Source of the DNA: Vanessa cardui
Taxonomy: Eukaryota; Arthropoda; Insecta; Lepidoptera; Nymphalidae
Length of the DNA: 64,000 bases
NCBI RefSeq assembly: GCF_905220365.1
Contig: NC_061135.1
Location: 141,501-205,500, forward strand
Direction of reading: 5' to 3'
Shown: piece by piece, positions 54,991 through 64,000 of the stretch
How positions within the stretch are numbered: position 1 is the first letter of the stretch
Layout: each line of letters begins with the position of its first letter
Notes under the pieces: model-generated
What the model saw: the letters and a program-made list of their open reading frames with translations, nothing else
Told to the model about the DNA's origin: nothing
The model's database searches: none
Made by a program: the position numbers and the translations under genes

Positions 54991-56721
54991 AAAGATAGTG
55001 GGTTCAAAACAACCCATGGTCTACGGATACCAGTTCTAGCCCCTGGGTTAAACCTGCTTTGATGGTAACCGTATCGATTTCCACTCAACATATAAAATTG
55101 TATTAATAAAATATTAATTTCAGTTTTGCTCCAAGATCTTATGAATAATTCTCCAACGCCTCAGAAATAACGACAACTGTAAACTTTATCTGTACAGAAA
55201 GATTATTGTTATCTTGTGAATAATTGTTCGCCCGTAAACTTTACGGATATCGGCGCGCGACGATTCGTTGAAAACTTAAGATGCTTTTCGAACAATATAT
55301 TTTAAATAATGACCAAAAGTTAAAAAAAGCTACCAAGTAGGAAACCGACTCGCACGGGTTTCCGTATAACCTTGTAGGTGTGTAATTAGGTCGCACATTA
55401 CGTTTTTACGGTTTTTGGGCTTTTCCCTTTACATATGCTACACAAGACATTACTTCTTGCCAAAATTCCAGTTCTAGATCAATGGGACGCATCCTTTACA
55501 CTTTGATTCCCTTGATTAGCAAAAATCAAAATGTGACTTATATTTCTACTGATATAGATAAACAAAACAATGATCATATCAGCGTGCGGTTTTTCCTTTC
55601 GCGGTACGAAACCCTAAAAAATCAAAAGCTTGTAAGAAAATTTTATACAAGTCTCCAGCTATACTGAAATTAAGCACTCCAAGTAACAATTTCAATTTAA
55701 GTTAAATCGGCTTCGAAAACGAGACAAAAGCCGAACTCGAGAAATTGACGTGATCGCTTGACGAACGGACAATCTCATTGTATACTTTTGTATCAATCCA
55801 CATTTATGGGGAACCTCCTGAGGTTCTTGCCATTTGATTAATGTTATAAAATACCTAGCCTGTTCGAGATAACTTTGTTTTGATTGATTTGATAAGTTAT
55901 TGACATATAACATCTTTCATCCTGCTTTCGTTCAAACTGTAGGACTGAGTACGAGAAAAGGACCCGTATTACAGGAAGGCCGGAAAGCGCATCCATGATG
56001 ATTGCGTTGCCTGACAGCTTGTACCCACATGTTTATCGAGTATGTACAAGGCCAATTAATAATATAAATATTACACATCCTTTGAGCCTATTTCGTTTCC
56101 ACTTTCTTTTTTTTTTTCAAAAATAAAACACTTTTTGCATGCGACAAGGATGATACATGATTCCCGCTGGTACATCTCCATATATTCCTGCGTAACTTTA
56201 AAACTGCTTTTTGATTTTGGCAAATGAAATATCGTTGAAACTTTATCTTTCACAGGTAATAAGCTGAATGCTACTTTAAATTAAATTGAGAGCTCAATGG
56301 CCTCTGGAGGATTTAAGAACCTTGCTTAAAAATATATATATTTTTAATAAATACTCAAATTAATATGCTCAGTCAGGTAATTCAATATATAATACTGGTG
56401 GCACCAGACCACGGTTTGAATTTATGTTCAATTAATATGTACTTGTAAGCTGTAAGATGACGGGCGATATTATTTTTTTCGGTAGCCAGGTTTTAAATTA
56501 GTTTTTGATTCGTTCTAAAATAAAGTTTAATCCTAGTATTTGTTAAGTGTTCGTTCAGCCAATTATTTAATTCTGTTTCCTGTTTATTTTATTTTAGTCT
56601 TCTTTCTTTCTTTTAATTAATTGAGAATATGCCACGAGCATTCTCGGAGCTAATGTTCTAAGCGTTCTCTGTTCGTACACTAATAATATTGTTTGTTAAG
56701 CTTTGTAAGTACTTTTAAATA
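54991..56721. other. Unique DNA
   Basis: No repeat recognised in about 1.7 kb. Short ORFs at 55482-55667 (plus), 55692-55913 and 56071-56253 (minus) have no family features. Confidence 0.3.
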
Positions 56722-56820
56722 GACGACTTCCACGCTTGAGTAGTGTGTAGACCAGTTTTCAATGGTGCGCCACTCCGAGGTCCCGGGTTCGATTCCCGGC
56801 CGAGTCGTTGTGGAAATCAA
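56722..56820 (+). mobile_element. SINE-B tRNA-like head only
   Basis: GACGACTTCCACGCTTGAGT, ACACCGG-equivalent TAGACCAGTTTTCAATGG, GCCACTCCGAGGTCCCGGGT and B-box GGTTCGATTCC are present up to CGAGTCGTTGTGG, after which the sequence departs from the SINE-B body. A 3'-truncated SINE head is unusual, since retroposons normally lose the 5' end. Both Pol III boxes are well kept. Confidence 0.75.
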
Positions 56821-56935
56821 CTATCTGTGCTCAAGGCTCTCGGAAATGGAGGACGGAAAGAGGATTAAATGGTTTAAGCTTACGATTTAAGTCCATAGAT
56901 TATTTTACATAATTTATCGATACGAGATGTTTTAA

Positions 56936-56995
56936 TGGCTGGAACATGTGAATCTGAATTAAAGGTTCAAGCTTGAGTAAGCACCACTGAGATTG
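56936..56995 (+). mobile_element. SINE-A head fragment
   Basis: ATGGCTGGAACATGTGAATC, TGAATTAAAGGTTCAAGCTT and GAGTAAGCACCACTGA match the SINE-A tRNA-like region with decay. It ends where the next SINE-B begins, so that SINE-B probably inserted into and cut this copy. Confidence 0.55.
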
Positions 56996-56997
56996 AT

Positions 56998-57220
56998 GAC
57001 GACCTCCGTAGTTGAGTGGTGTGTACACCGGTTATCATGGGTACGCCACTCCGAGGTCTCGGGGCGAGTCGATGTAAAAAAAGTTCATTTGATTTTTATG
57101 TTGTCTTAGGTATGGGTGTTTGTGATGCCGTCGTTACTTCTAATTTTCCATAAAACAAGTGCTTTAGCTACTTACATTGGTATCAGAGCAACGTATGTGA
57201 TGTTGTCCAATATTTATTTT
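56998..57220 (+). mobile_element. SINE-B with damaged B-box
   Basis: GACGACCTCCGTAGTTGAGT head, GCCACTCCGAGGTCTCGGGG, then a small deletion removes most of the B-box before CGAGTCGATGTAAA. The body continues with GGTATGGGTGTTTGTGATGC and ends TGTATGTGATGTTGTCCAAT. AGATTG occurs on both sides (56990-56995 and 57226-57231), a weak target duplication. Confidence 0.8.
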
Positions 57221-59039
57221 AAATCAGATTGTTAGATTTTGTCTATCAATAGCATACACATATAACTTCTGTGATCTATGAATCGATACTTGATATCTCT
57301 CTTGTACAATTCCATCGATAAAAGTAATAATAAAGGAAACAAAGAAATACACTAGTAATATAACCGCAGGCGCTGCCGAGACGATGTAGACCGCAAATAT
57401 TTAATATCACCGCAACTCAGAGCCGTGGCGTCAATACCGACACTAACGTTATTTTATTGCTTTAAATATAAATCAATATTTGCAATAAAGTAATTTTATC
57501 CAACCAATGGTTATTTTTTATAAATAATTCTTTTTTTTAATCGATAAAAAAGCTAAGACTACCGCGAGAGATCTTTGCAAAGGTATGTGATGTGAATTGT
57601 ATCTAGCAACACTTCGAACTACATTTGGATTTCCGATAATTTATTTTCTTTTAATTTTAAACTTCATCAAAAGTTTCCATATTACAAAACGCATATAGAA
57701 AAATATTGAGATCATTAAGCGAATATGATTATTGTGAGCATTTTTGGTTCATAAGTTATGGATTCTTTAACACTACCCGCAAAATGTAAATTAACTTTAT
57801 TATATTGTAGCGTGTACCAAATTCAAAAACTCTCATATTTCAAAGCATTAATTCTTCATAATGATTGTAAAATTTTACCAACAGTTCAATAAGAAATAAC
57901 TCAGGTCTAAAAACATCCACGAAATAAACGATAATAATAAATATATAATAAACCGCCGAATTTTATAACTCTCAAGGGCTGAATTTTCAAGAGTATTACA
58001 GCTATAATAAGAATGAGGGCAAAGACACCAATTTTATATTATTAAAAAAAAGAAGAACTTCATCTCCAATTTCATCCTCTTGGGTGATGACAATAAATAA
58101 ATACTGATTTCATATTTAAAGCATTGAAAAAAGGCAAACTTGGATGCAAACTTTTATTCCCTGTTTAGTGGGGATACCTATTTAGGAGATAAATTTTGAA
58201 AAATCCTCTAAAAGTACTCACGTCCGATTGTGATCTAACCCAAGACTTCGCCAGTGCGCTCGCTAGCGCGAGGCGATCCCTTTCATCCTCCTTGAATTCG
58301 TCTTAGTCCAAATTTTATTCTTTCATAACCTTTGCTTTGTTTTACCGTGGGAGAGTCAAACAATGTTAGACACTTATAATAGTTAATAAAATAAATTTTC
58401 CTTTTCAGTAAAATGTAATCAAAACGATCTAATTGATATTCAAATAAAACACATAAAATTTGTGAGCGTAAAGTGTCCTATCTCGTACACTTCTTCGAAT
58501 ACACTTTTCGAGCGAACTGTGCTTTTTAGTGGAACTTAATATAATTAGTGGCAGTGCCCGGTGTTATCAGCTTCAGGATTACGAGCGGGTGCGAGGCCAC
58601 CTGCGGAAAGTTGCCAACTCGGGAACAGATACATATACAAGCCGCCGCAACGCCAGTTAAATGACCACTTGTTTATCTCGACTGAAGAAAACTACTTCCA
58701 GTTAAAATATTTCGTTGCTGTTTTTAAACTTACATTTTCTCCGTATTTAAGTTTGCATTCGTTTTTTTTTTATAATTAATACGTAAGAACTTACCTAGTA
58801 TAATTGCATTATAATTTAAATTAAATGATGATGATGATATTTTAAAGGCTAAGGCTTCCTCGTTTTGTTTTTGACATAGAACACAATTGTGAACATATTG
58901 ACCAAATTAACTATCACAATTAAATAATCTCGTCAGACTAGCGAGCTCATGGATTGAACACTGTTGTTGATAGTATGATTCTCTAAATGTCGTTATTTCT
59001 TAATAATATATTTAACGAAAATTAAATCTTCTTGCAACT
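57221..59039. other. Unique DNA
   Basis: No repeat recognised. GC-richer patches lie at about 57365-57440, 58215-58290 and 58550-58660. The 72-codon ORF at 58561-58779 lacks domains. Confidence 0.3.
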
Positions 59040-59265
59040 TGTTGGTAGGGCTTTGTGTAATCCGATCTGGGATGGGTAGCATATACTACCGCCTTACAGT
59101 GATACATAGTTGTTCGGTTGGAAGGAAGAGTGAGCCGGTGTAACAACATGCACAGGGAACACAGTCTTGATTCTTAAGGTTGGTGGAGCATTGATCATGT
59201 GAGGAATGACTAATATTTCTTAGAGTGAGATTGTCTACGGGCGGTGGTGTACCACTAGGGAGTAT
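59040..59265 (+). mobile_element. Repeat R, near-complete copy
   Basis: GGTAGGGCTTTGTGTAATCC, GATGGGTAGCATATACTACC, GAGTGAGCCGGTGTAACAAC, ATTCTTAAGGTTGGTGGAGC, AGGAATGACTAATATTTCTT and TACGGGCGGTGGTGTACC, in full repeat R order. Confidence 0.7.
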
Positions 59266-59930
59266 TTTTGCAAATCTAACTCGCTATTAAGTTAAATAAA
59301 AACTTTGATTGTATAGTACAGTAATTGTTTACAATTCGCTAATAAATATTATCTGTTTCCAACGAAAATTTGTCCAATTTCATACTTTAATACATTTATT
59401 ATATACATATCACAAAAAATCCTTCATCAAATATTATACATTAATTTTCAAATTAATATATGTTACATCAGTATTTTTCTGTTTATACTATATATTTTAC
59501 AGGAGTAGTATTAATGATTTACAAATAAATATAATGAATAGTCTAGTAAATAAATATCGTTAATGTTAAAATACAGTTTTGACGTAAATGGCTTTGAATT
59601 CGTTATTCTAGCTACCTTTCCATCTTTTAATTTTCTGAACTTTAACTCAATCAGTATCAGTCTACATTAACAATAATTATTATTAACCACCTTGTGATAT
59701 AGAATAGTAATTGTTTTGATAAAATTGGCTCCAATACTGTATAATAAACGAACTCGCATATTAAGTTCATAGGCCAAAATAATATTCCGGACATTTTGAA
59801 AATCGAATAGAGATTTCTCAATGCTTTAGTCGGCGCAGATTTGACGAATTGTTATAAAAATAACGGATGTCTTGGTCGATAGAGATACAATGTATGACGA
59901 CAATATGACCTATAAATACGTGACTACGTG
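59266..59930. other. Unique AT-rich DNA
   Basis: No feature recognised; the 84-codon ORF at 59309-59563 is Tyr/Ile/Phe-rich and looks AT-driven. Confidence 0.3.
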
Positions 59931-60012
59931 TGTAAGCTGGAATAGGTAGTTCTTATCAGAGTTTGAACTCGGAATCCTCGACTTAAGATTCACATCCGTT
60001 ACCCACGAGTCT
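59931..60012 (-). mobile_element. Degraded SINE-A tRNA-like head
   Basis: AGAGTTTGAACTCGGAATCC, TCGACTTAAGATTCACATCC and GTTACCCACGAGTCTT resemble the SINE-A B-box to A-box region in minus orientation. Confidence 0.45.
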
Positions 60013-60689
60013 TAAGAGTCCTTTTCTATGTATGTGTGAAGTATCTAACATACGTTGATCTATTTTCCTGAATATTTTTTTTTATTCAGGACTAAAACAC
60101 GAAAGGCCTGTGACTTTCACCTGAGATGCATTGTTTCCGTACAGTGACACACCTCTGGTCCTCTATCAGCGTACGAATGCAAATCACGGCGACGCTATTA
60201 AGTGGTCAGTACTAAATTATGCCACCCGACCTCTTAATTAACTCTTGTTTCTCAACTTCGAAACTTGCTTCTTTTACTTACCTTAAAACTTGGTTTCGTG
60301 TGAAACTTTGAGACTTCGTATTAAATGAGACTCAGTAGTTGGGCCACTCCGTGCTCGTTAAAATCATATAAGGATGAAATAATGTGTGTTTTAATAAGCG
60401 ATAAATATTATATGTATTATACAGATATCAGTTTCTTTTTTTAATTTTAATTCACGTAATTATTATTAAGTTAATTCGATGTCTTTGTCGCTGCCCGTCA
60501 CAGCGATGAATACGACAAAAAGGTGACCATAGAAAATCAGCATTGGGTTTTTTTTTTAGGACCCATATTTCGCTGAATGGTCCGCCTGTTTGGGACACGG
60601 CATATTTGCAGGCTTTCCATATGTACATGTCTACGGACATAATTGTTTTTGGATTTATTGTCATAGTTTTAGTTAGTTCGTAGATTTTT
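60013..60689. other. Unique or unclassified DNA
   Basis: 60075-60210 and 60480-60660 have the GC texture of decayed repeats, but I could not match them to another copy here. The second may be the 3' UTR of the retroposon that ends at 60788. Confidence 0.3.
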
Positions 60690-60788
60690 TTTTTTTTTTT
60701 TTGTTTCTCTTGTTCCTTTTTTATTGTAATACCTGTGCCTGTGTTTCAAATAAATACATTATTCTATTCTATTCTATTCTATTCTATT
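60690..60788 (+). mobile_element. Retroposon 3' end with (ATTCT)n tail
   Basis: TTATTGTAATACCTGTGCCT, GTGTTTCAAATAAATACATT and then an ATTCT repeat of more than five units (60761-60788). A 3' UTR ending in AAATAAA and a pentanucleotide tail is typical of some insect LINEs. A long T run precedes it. Confidence 0.55.
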
Positions 60789-62384
60789 AATGGAAACAAT
60801 TTTAGCTTCCTACGCAACGCTCTCATAGACGATCCGAAAATGTAATAAAAAAATAATTTACTTGAAATGTTCATTACGAAAGTACGTGTACTTTTGACTT
60901 ATTTCCACCGCAACGATCGCTGCGCCTCAGCCCTTAGTGTGTACAAGCTGACACAATTAAGTCTCGAGTGTTAATATTCCGCGACCTCGTCTCGGCGAGT
61001 CGAGGAACTTTTTAAATTTTAATTTTCCACAAGATTTTTATATGAGCCGCTTCGTTAGTGAAAGAATACTTCGCTACCGACCTTGATTTAATTTCGCCCG
61101 ATGAGTGCCGGGGGGAGGGGGCGCGCGGGACTCTTCAGAGCTAATCTCGTTTGGTCGCAGCGCTGGGCGGTATTCTGTTAGGAAAACTGCTTTTATTGCT
61201 GAAATAGCTTCGTTACCCTGGAATGAACTTGTGATTGGATAAGTTATTCTTTTTGTGGCGGTCACCGTGTGAGGCGAAATTGTTTTATTGCTCTATACGG
61301 AGGATATTACGGTAACTTATGTCTTGTCCTGTAACAAAAATATTACACAGATATTTAATAGAGACCTATCATTCAGATATTTATTAAACTACAAACAATT
61401 CGAATGATAATAATAATCGAAAGACATAGTGTGCCTCCCATATAGCATTAGGTTACGAAAACTGAAGTAATTTTACGTTTTTCTTTCTGTTTTTAAATAA
61501 CACTTAAATTAATATATTGTAGTTGTATTTACATAAGTGCTAACGTCACCTGCTCCTGCACTGCACGCAAACATCGTTATTAATTCAGCGTTTGCTGTAA
61601 CGTTTTACATAATTCAGAAGTTTGTATGAACTCAAGTGTCAATTAACACATAGTCACTTAATTTCGAATTCATTAGAAATTTCAATAAATTAGTATTATT
61701 TAAATGAAAGAAACAATCACTCAAGACCATTAATTCTGGTTTCATTATCGTCTGCAAATCTACTCCTTAGTTTAATGGTTTTAGGGGTCATACTCGAATA
61801 GCGCACTCGCTAAGCCAGCTAAACTGTGAGTTATAGCTTCGATTGATGGGCGATATCGCTCGAGGCGAGCGCGGCGAGGAACGAATGGCAGTATTTGTCA
61901 GTTGTCGTCTGATAAATATCGGATATGGAGAATATCTGAGGCTGCTGTATTCGTGAGACGTTCGTGTAATCATTCATTACCTAATCCCCTTTGATGCTAA
62001 TAAATGTAATATCATTCATTTTTAGTTTTTTATTTTATTTTTATGCCATAATAAATTGTTCGAAAATATTTTATCTAATCTAGACTTACAAGGTTTTTCT
62101 TATGTATCATACGAAAAAAATCTTTGTACACATTATTTTTTTTAATAAATCTCTATAACTCTTTGTCTCAAGAAATTCCTAAAACTATTCATATAATATG
62201 GTTTAAACTGTATCATTATTACTTCGAAAATTACGACCTCTATCGTGTGACCTTTACTTCATCTACTAAAATATCTTATTAGACTTTAATGTGTTATAAT
62301 TTACGATACCAGACTACATTGCTGATTTATGTTTCAAAACTGTTTATATTATTACTGGTCATAGTCGAATGTATAAAATAAAGC
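60789..62384. other. Unique DNA with GC-rich block at about 61060-61270
   Basis: The block contains GCCGGGGGGAGGGGGCGCGC. No exon recognised. The remainder is AT-rich with short minus-strand ORFs lacking domains. Confidence 0.3.
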
Positions 62385-62525
62385 ATGAACACCATGGAGT
62401 TGTTGTAGGTATGTTGTGTATGGATCCGCCAGTTCACCTCTACAACATTGCCAGAGTTTAATATAAGGTTACATCTATCAGGATTGGTATAACCCACTCA
62501 CTACTATTACTATACTTTAAATTCT
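62385..62525 (-). mobile_element. Possible repeat R, very degraded
   Basis: CCTCTACAACATTGCCAGAG and TTGGTATAACCCACTCACTA keep weak similarity to minus-oriented repeat R (ATTGCC..., ACTGGCTCACTCA). Low confidence. Confidence 0.25.
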
Positions 62526-63370
62526 GCCTTGTGCCATAAAATCGTAGATTCCATGATTCAAACTATTCATATTTTTTATCTTCGTTGTTTTTGGCGTCGG
62601 CAATCTATCTTGTGATAAAAAATAAATAATATTTAACCGCTTTTATAGAACATAAAATAAGAAATAACTAAGCGTGTGATAACGATTATCAGCTCTCTAC
62701 TGTACTGATGTAAGCTTAATATTAATAAATACCTAAATTCAGTATTTTTATCAATACTGATGAAATTATATACCTCAGTACAACATTTTGTGATAACATT
62801 TAAATATCAGCAATAATCGCATTTAAAATAATTATTCATATAACGACAAGACTTGAGATGATCACTCTGAAGTGCCTTTAAAAATATTTTAGTAAAGTAG
62901 GCTTAATAACAGCTCTTATAAAATATATTTTGATTTTATACAAAATTATGTAAACTTGGACGATTTAATTCCGCCGGTTTTTTCAAATATTTATAATTTA
63001 TGAGACGCCGCGTGTAATATTAATAAAGAGTGCCTTTAGCCGAACGCGTTATGTACTCTCACTCCTATGACGTCATAAATAATATTTAATATTACACGAT
63101 ACACCGTCTTTTTAAGAATCGAGGACATAATTTTAAGAAATGTTATTAAATACAGGTTCCTTAAAAGCCAAAAATTTGGATAGATCATATCTAAGAGTGA
63201 TGTAGGTTTGACCTAGGATGGATGCAGTTCGGTAACATGTCCTTGCTTCCACCATCCTAGAGATATCCTGTCAAGATTCAATGGGTGCTCAGAAGGCGTG
63301 CACCACAAGACGAGGATGGAAATCTGGGTTTTAAGTAGAACAGCAGCAGAGCAAAGCAATTTAAATAGGC
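62526..63370. other. Unique AT-rich DNA
   Basis: No gene recognised; contains a TGACGTCA octamer at 63068-63075 and a GC-richer unmatched segment at about 63195-63340. Confidence 0.3.
63068..63075. promoter_or_regulatory. TGACGTCA (CRE/ATF) octamer
   Basis: Perfect octamer, flanked by GCGTGTAATATTAATA on the left and ATATTTAATATTACACG on the right, which are themselves near-complementary. Confidence 0.25.
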
Positions 63371-63712
63371 TTTACTTAGTGGTAGGGTTTTGTGCAGGCC
63401 CGCCTGGGTAGGTACCACTCACTCATCAGATATTCTACGTTCATATTGATGAATACGGAATACGGAACACAAAAATCCTGCGTCAATACGCAGGATTCCG
63501 GTTTGAAGGGTGAGTGAGCCAGTGTAACTACAGGCACAAGGGACATAGCATCTTAGTTCCCAAGGTTGGTGTCGCATTGACGATGTAAGGAATAGTTAAT
63601 ATTTCTTACAGCGTTATTCTCTATGGGTGATGATGACCACTTACCATTAGGTGGCCCATTTACTCGTCCGCCAATCTATTCCATAAAAATAGGTTGGCGG
63701 TATATCAAGGTA
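63371..63712 (+). mobile_element. Repeat R, fullest copy in the window
   Basis: TAGTGGTAGGGTTTTGTGCA, GGCCCGCCTGGGTAGGTACC, ACTCACTCATCAGATATTCT, a 9-bp perfect hairpin (AATCCTGCG at 63474-63482 with CGCAGGATT at 63489-63497), GGTTTGAAGGGTGAGTGAGC, AGTTCCCAAGGTTGGTGTCG, GTAAGGAATAGTTAATATTT, GACCACTTACCATTAGGTGG and GTCCGCCAATCTATTCC. Used as the reference for other repeat R pieces. No ORF and no clear terminal repeats or target duplication; possibly a non-autonomous Helitron-like or SINE-like element. Confidence 0.75.
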
Positions 63713-64000
63713 AAATTTTCCTTACTTGCAACTTCTCCGACGAAATTATAAGTAAAAATTCAAGAGGTTAATATTTTTGAGGTGGAAAAATATTATTTCC
63801 TACTCAAAAATTCGAAATAAATGCCATTTAGAATCGAGACAAATGACTTTGGACGACTTGTATATTTAACGCGCTTTACGCTAGATTGCGGTTTAATTAC
63901 GACAATCATACATACAACTGAGATAATAATTTCAATAATGCGTTAATGCAAATTACCAAAACTAATTAAGTGGAATTGAATCCTTCCTTGCGGTTGAGTT
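63713..64000. other. Unique AT-rich DNA
   Basis: Nothing recognised up to the window edge. Confidence 0.3.

Noticed and set aside
56722..56820. Functional tRNA gene
   Set aside because: The B-box is good but no cloverleaf closes at the ends, and the head is shared with SINE-B copies elsewhere.

Overview
The window looks like lepidopteran nuclear DNA, most likely from a butterfly. It is AT-rich and packed with short tRNA-derived SINEs, degraded non-LTR retrotransposon tails and small DNA transposons of the kinds common in butterflies and moths. There is no bacterial-style gene organisation, no rRNA and no free-standing tRNA gene. Nearly all of it is non-coding. Family assignments come from pattern recognition and visible structure (A/B-box tRNA heads, terminal inverted repeats, target-site duplications), not from a database search. 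'SINE-A', 'SINE-B', 'SINE-C' and 'repeat R' are labels used only in this annotation.

Gene content: the best-supported coding sequence is one small exon at the left edge on the minus strand (65-148). It has a 3' splice site, an ATG, a hydrophobic signal-peptide-like leader of 23 codons, and a 5' splice site in phase 1. The rest of that gene lies to the left of the window. A CpG-rich block at about 45.96-46.53 kb carries a consensus minus-strand 5' splice site at its edge. It is a reasonable but unproven candidate for the 5' UTR exon and promoter of the same gene. If so, 149-46003 is a giant first intron and the right-hand 17 kb is upstream flank. No other convincing exon was found.

Layout: 0.15-14.8 kb is mostly unique AT-rich DNA with scattered SINE-A and repeat R pieces, a GATA-core cluster at 1.84-1.93 kb and several GC-richer unique blocks. 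At 14790-16091 lies a piggyBac-type element with TTAA ends and an internally deleted transposase. 16-30 kb carries SINE-B, SINE-C, SINE-A and repeat R copies. At 30.4-39.2 kb two roughly 1.08-kb copies of one element sit in opposite orientations. Each contains an internal long-arm hairpin, and the first is nested inside a split SINE-A. A 5'-truncated non-LTR retrotransposon lies between them at 35.9-36.7 kb. 43.1-47.9 kb is the longest stretch without recognisable repeats and holds the CpG island. At 52286-52974 is a hAT-type MITE with a perfect 8-bp target duplication, filled with AATTAATTG-like repeats. The right end carries a SINE-B/SINE-A cluster (56.7-57.2 kb), a pentanucleotide-tailed retroposon end (60.7 kb) and a fairly complete repeat R copy (63.37-63.71 kb).

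How it may work together: the retained signal-peptide exon, the distant CpG island and the intervening unique GC-richer blocks resemble a developmental secreted-factor locus with a large regulatory first intron. This is inference; the product cannot be named from 23 residues.
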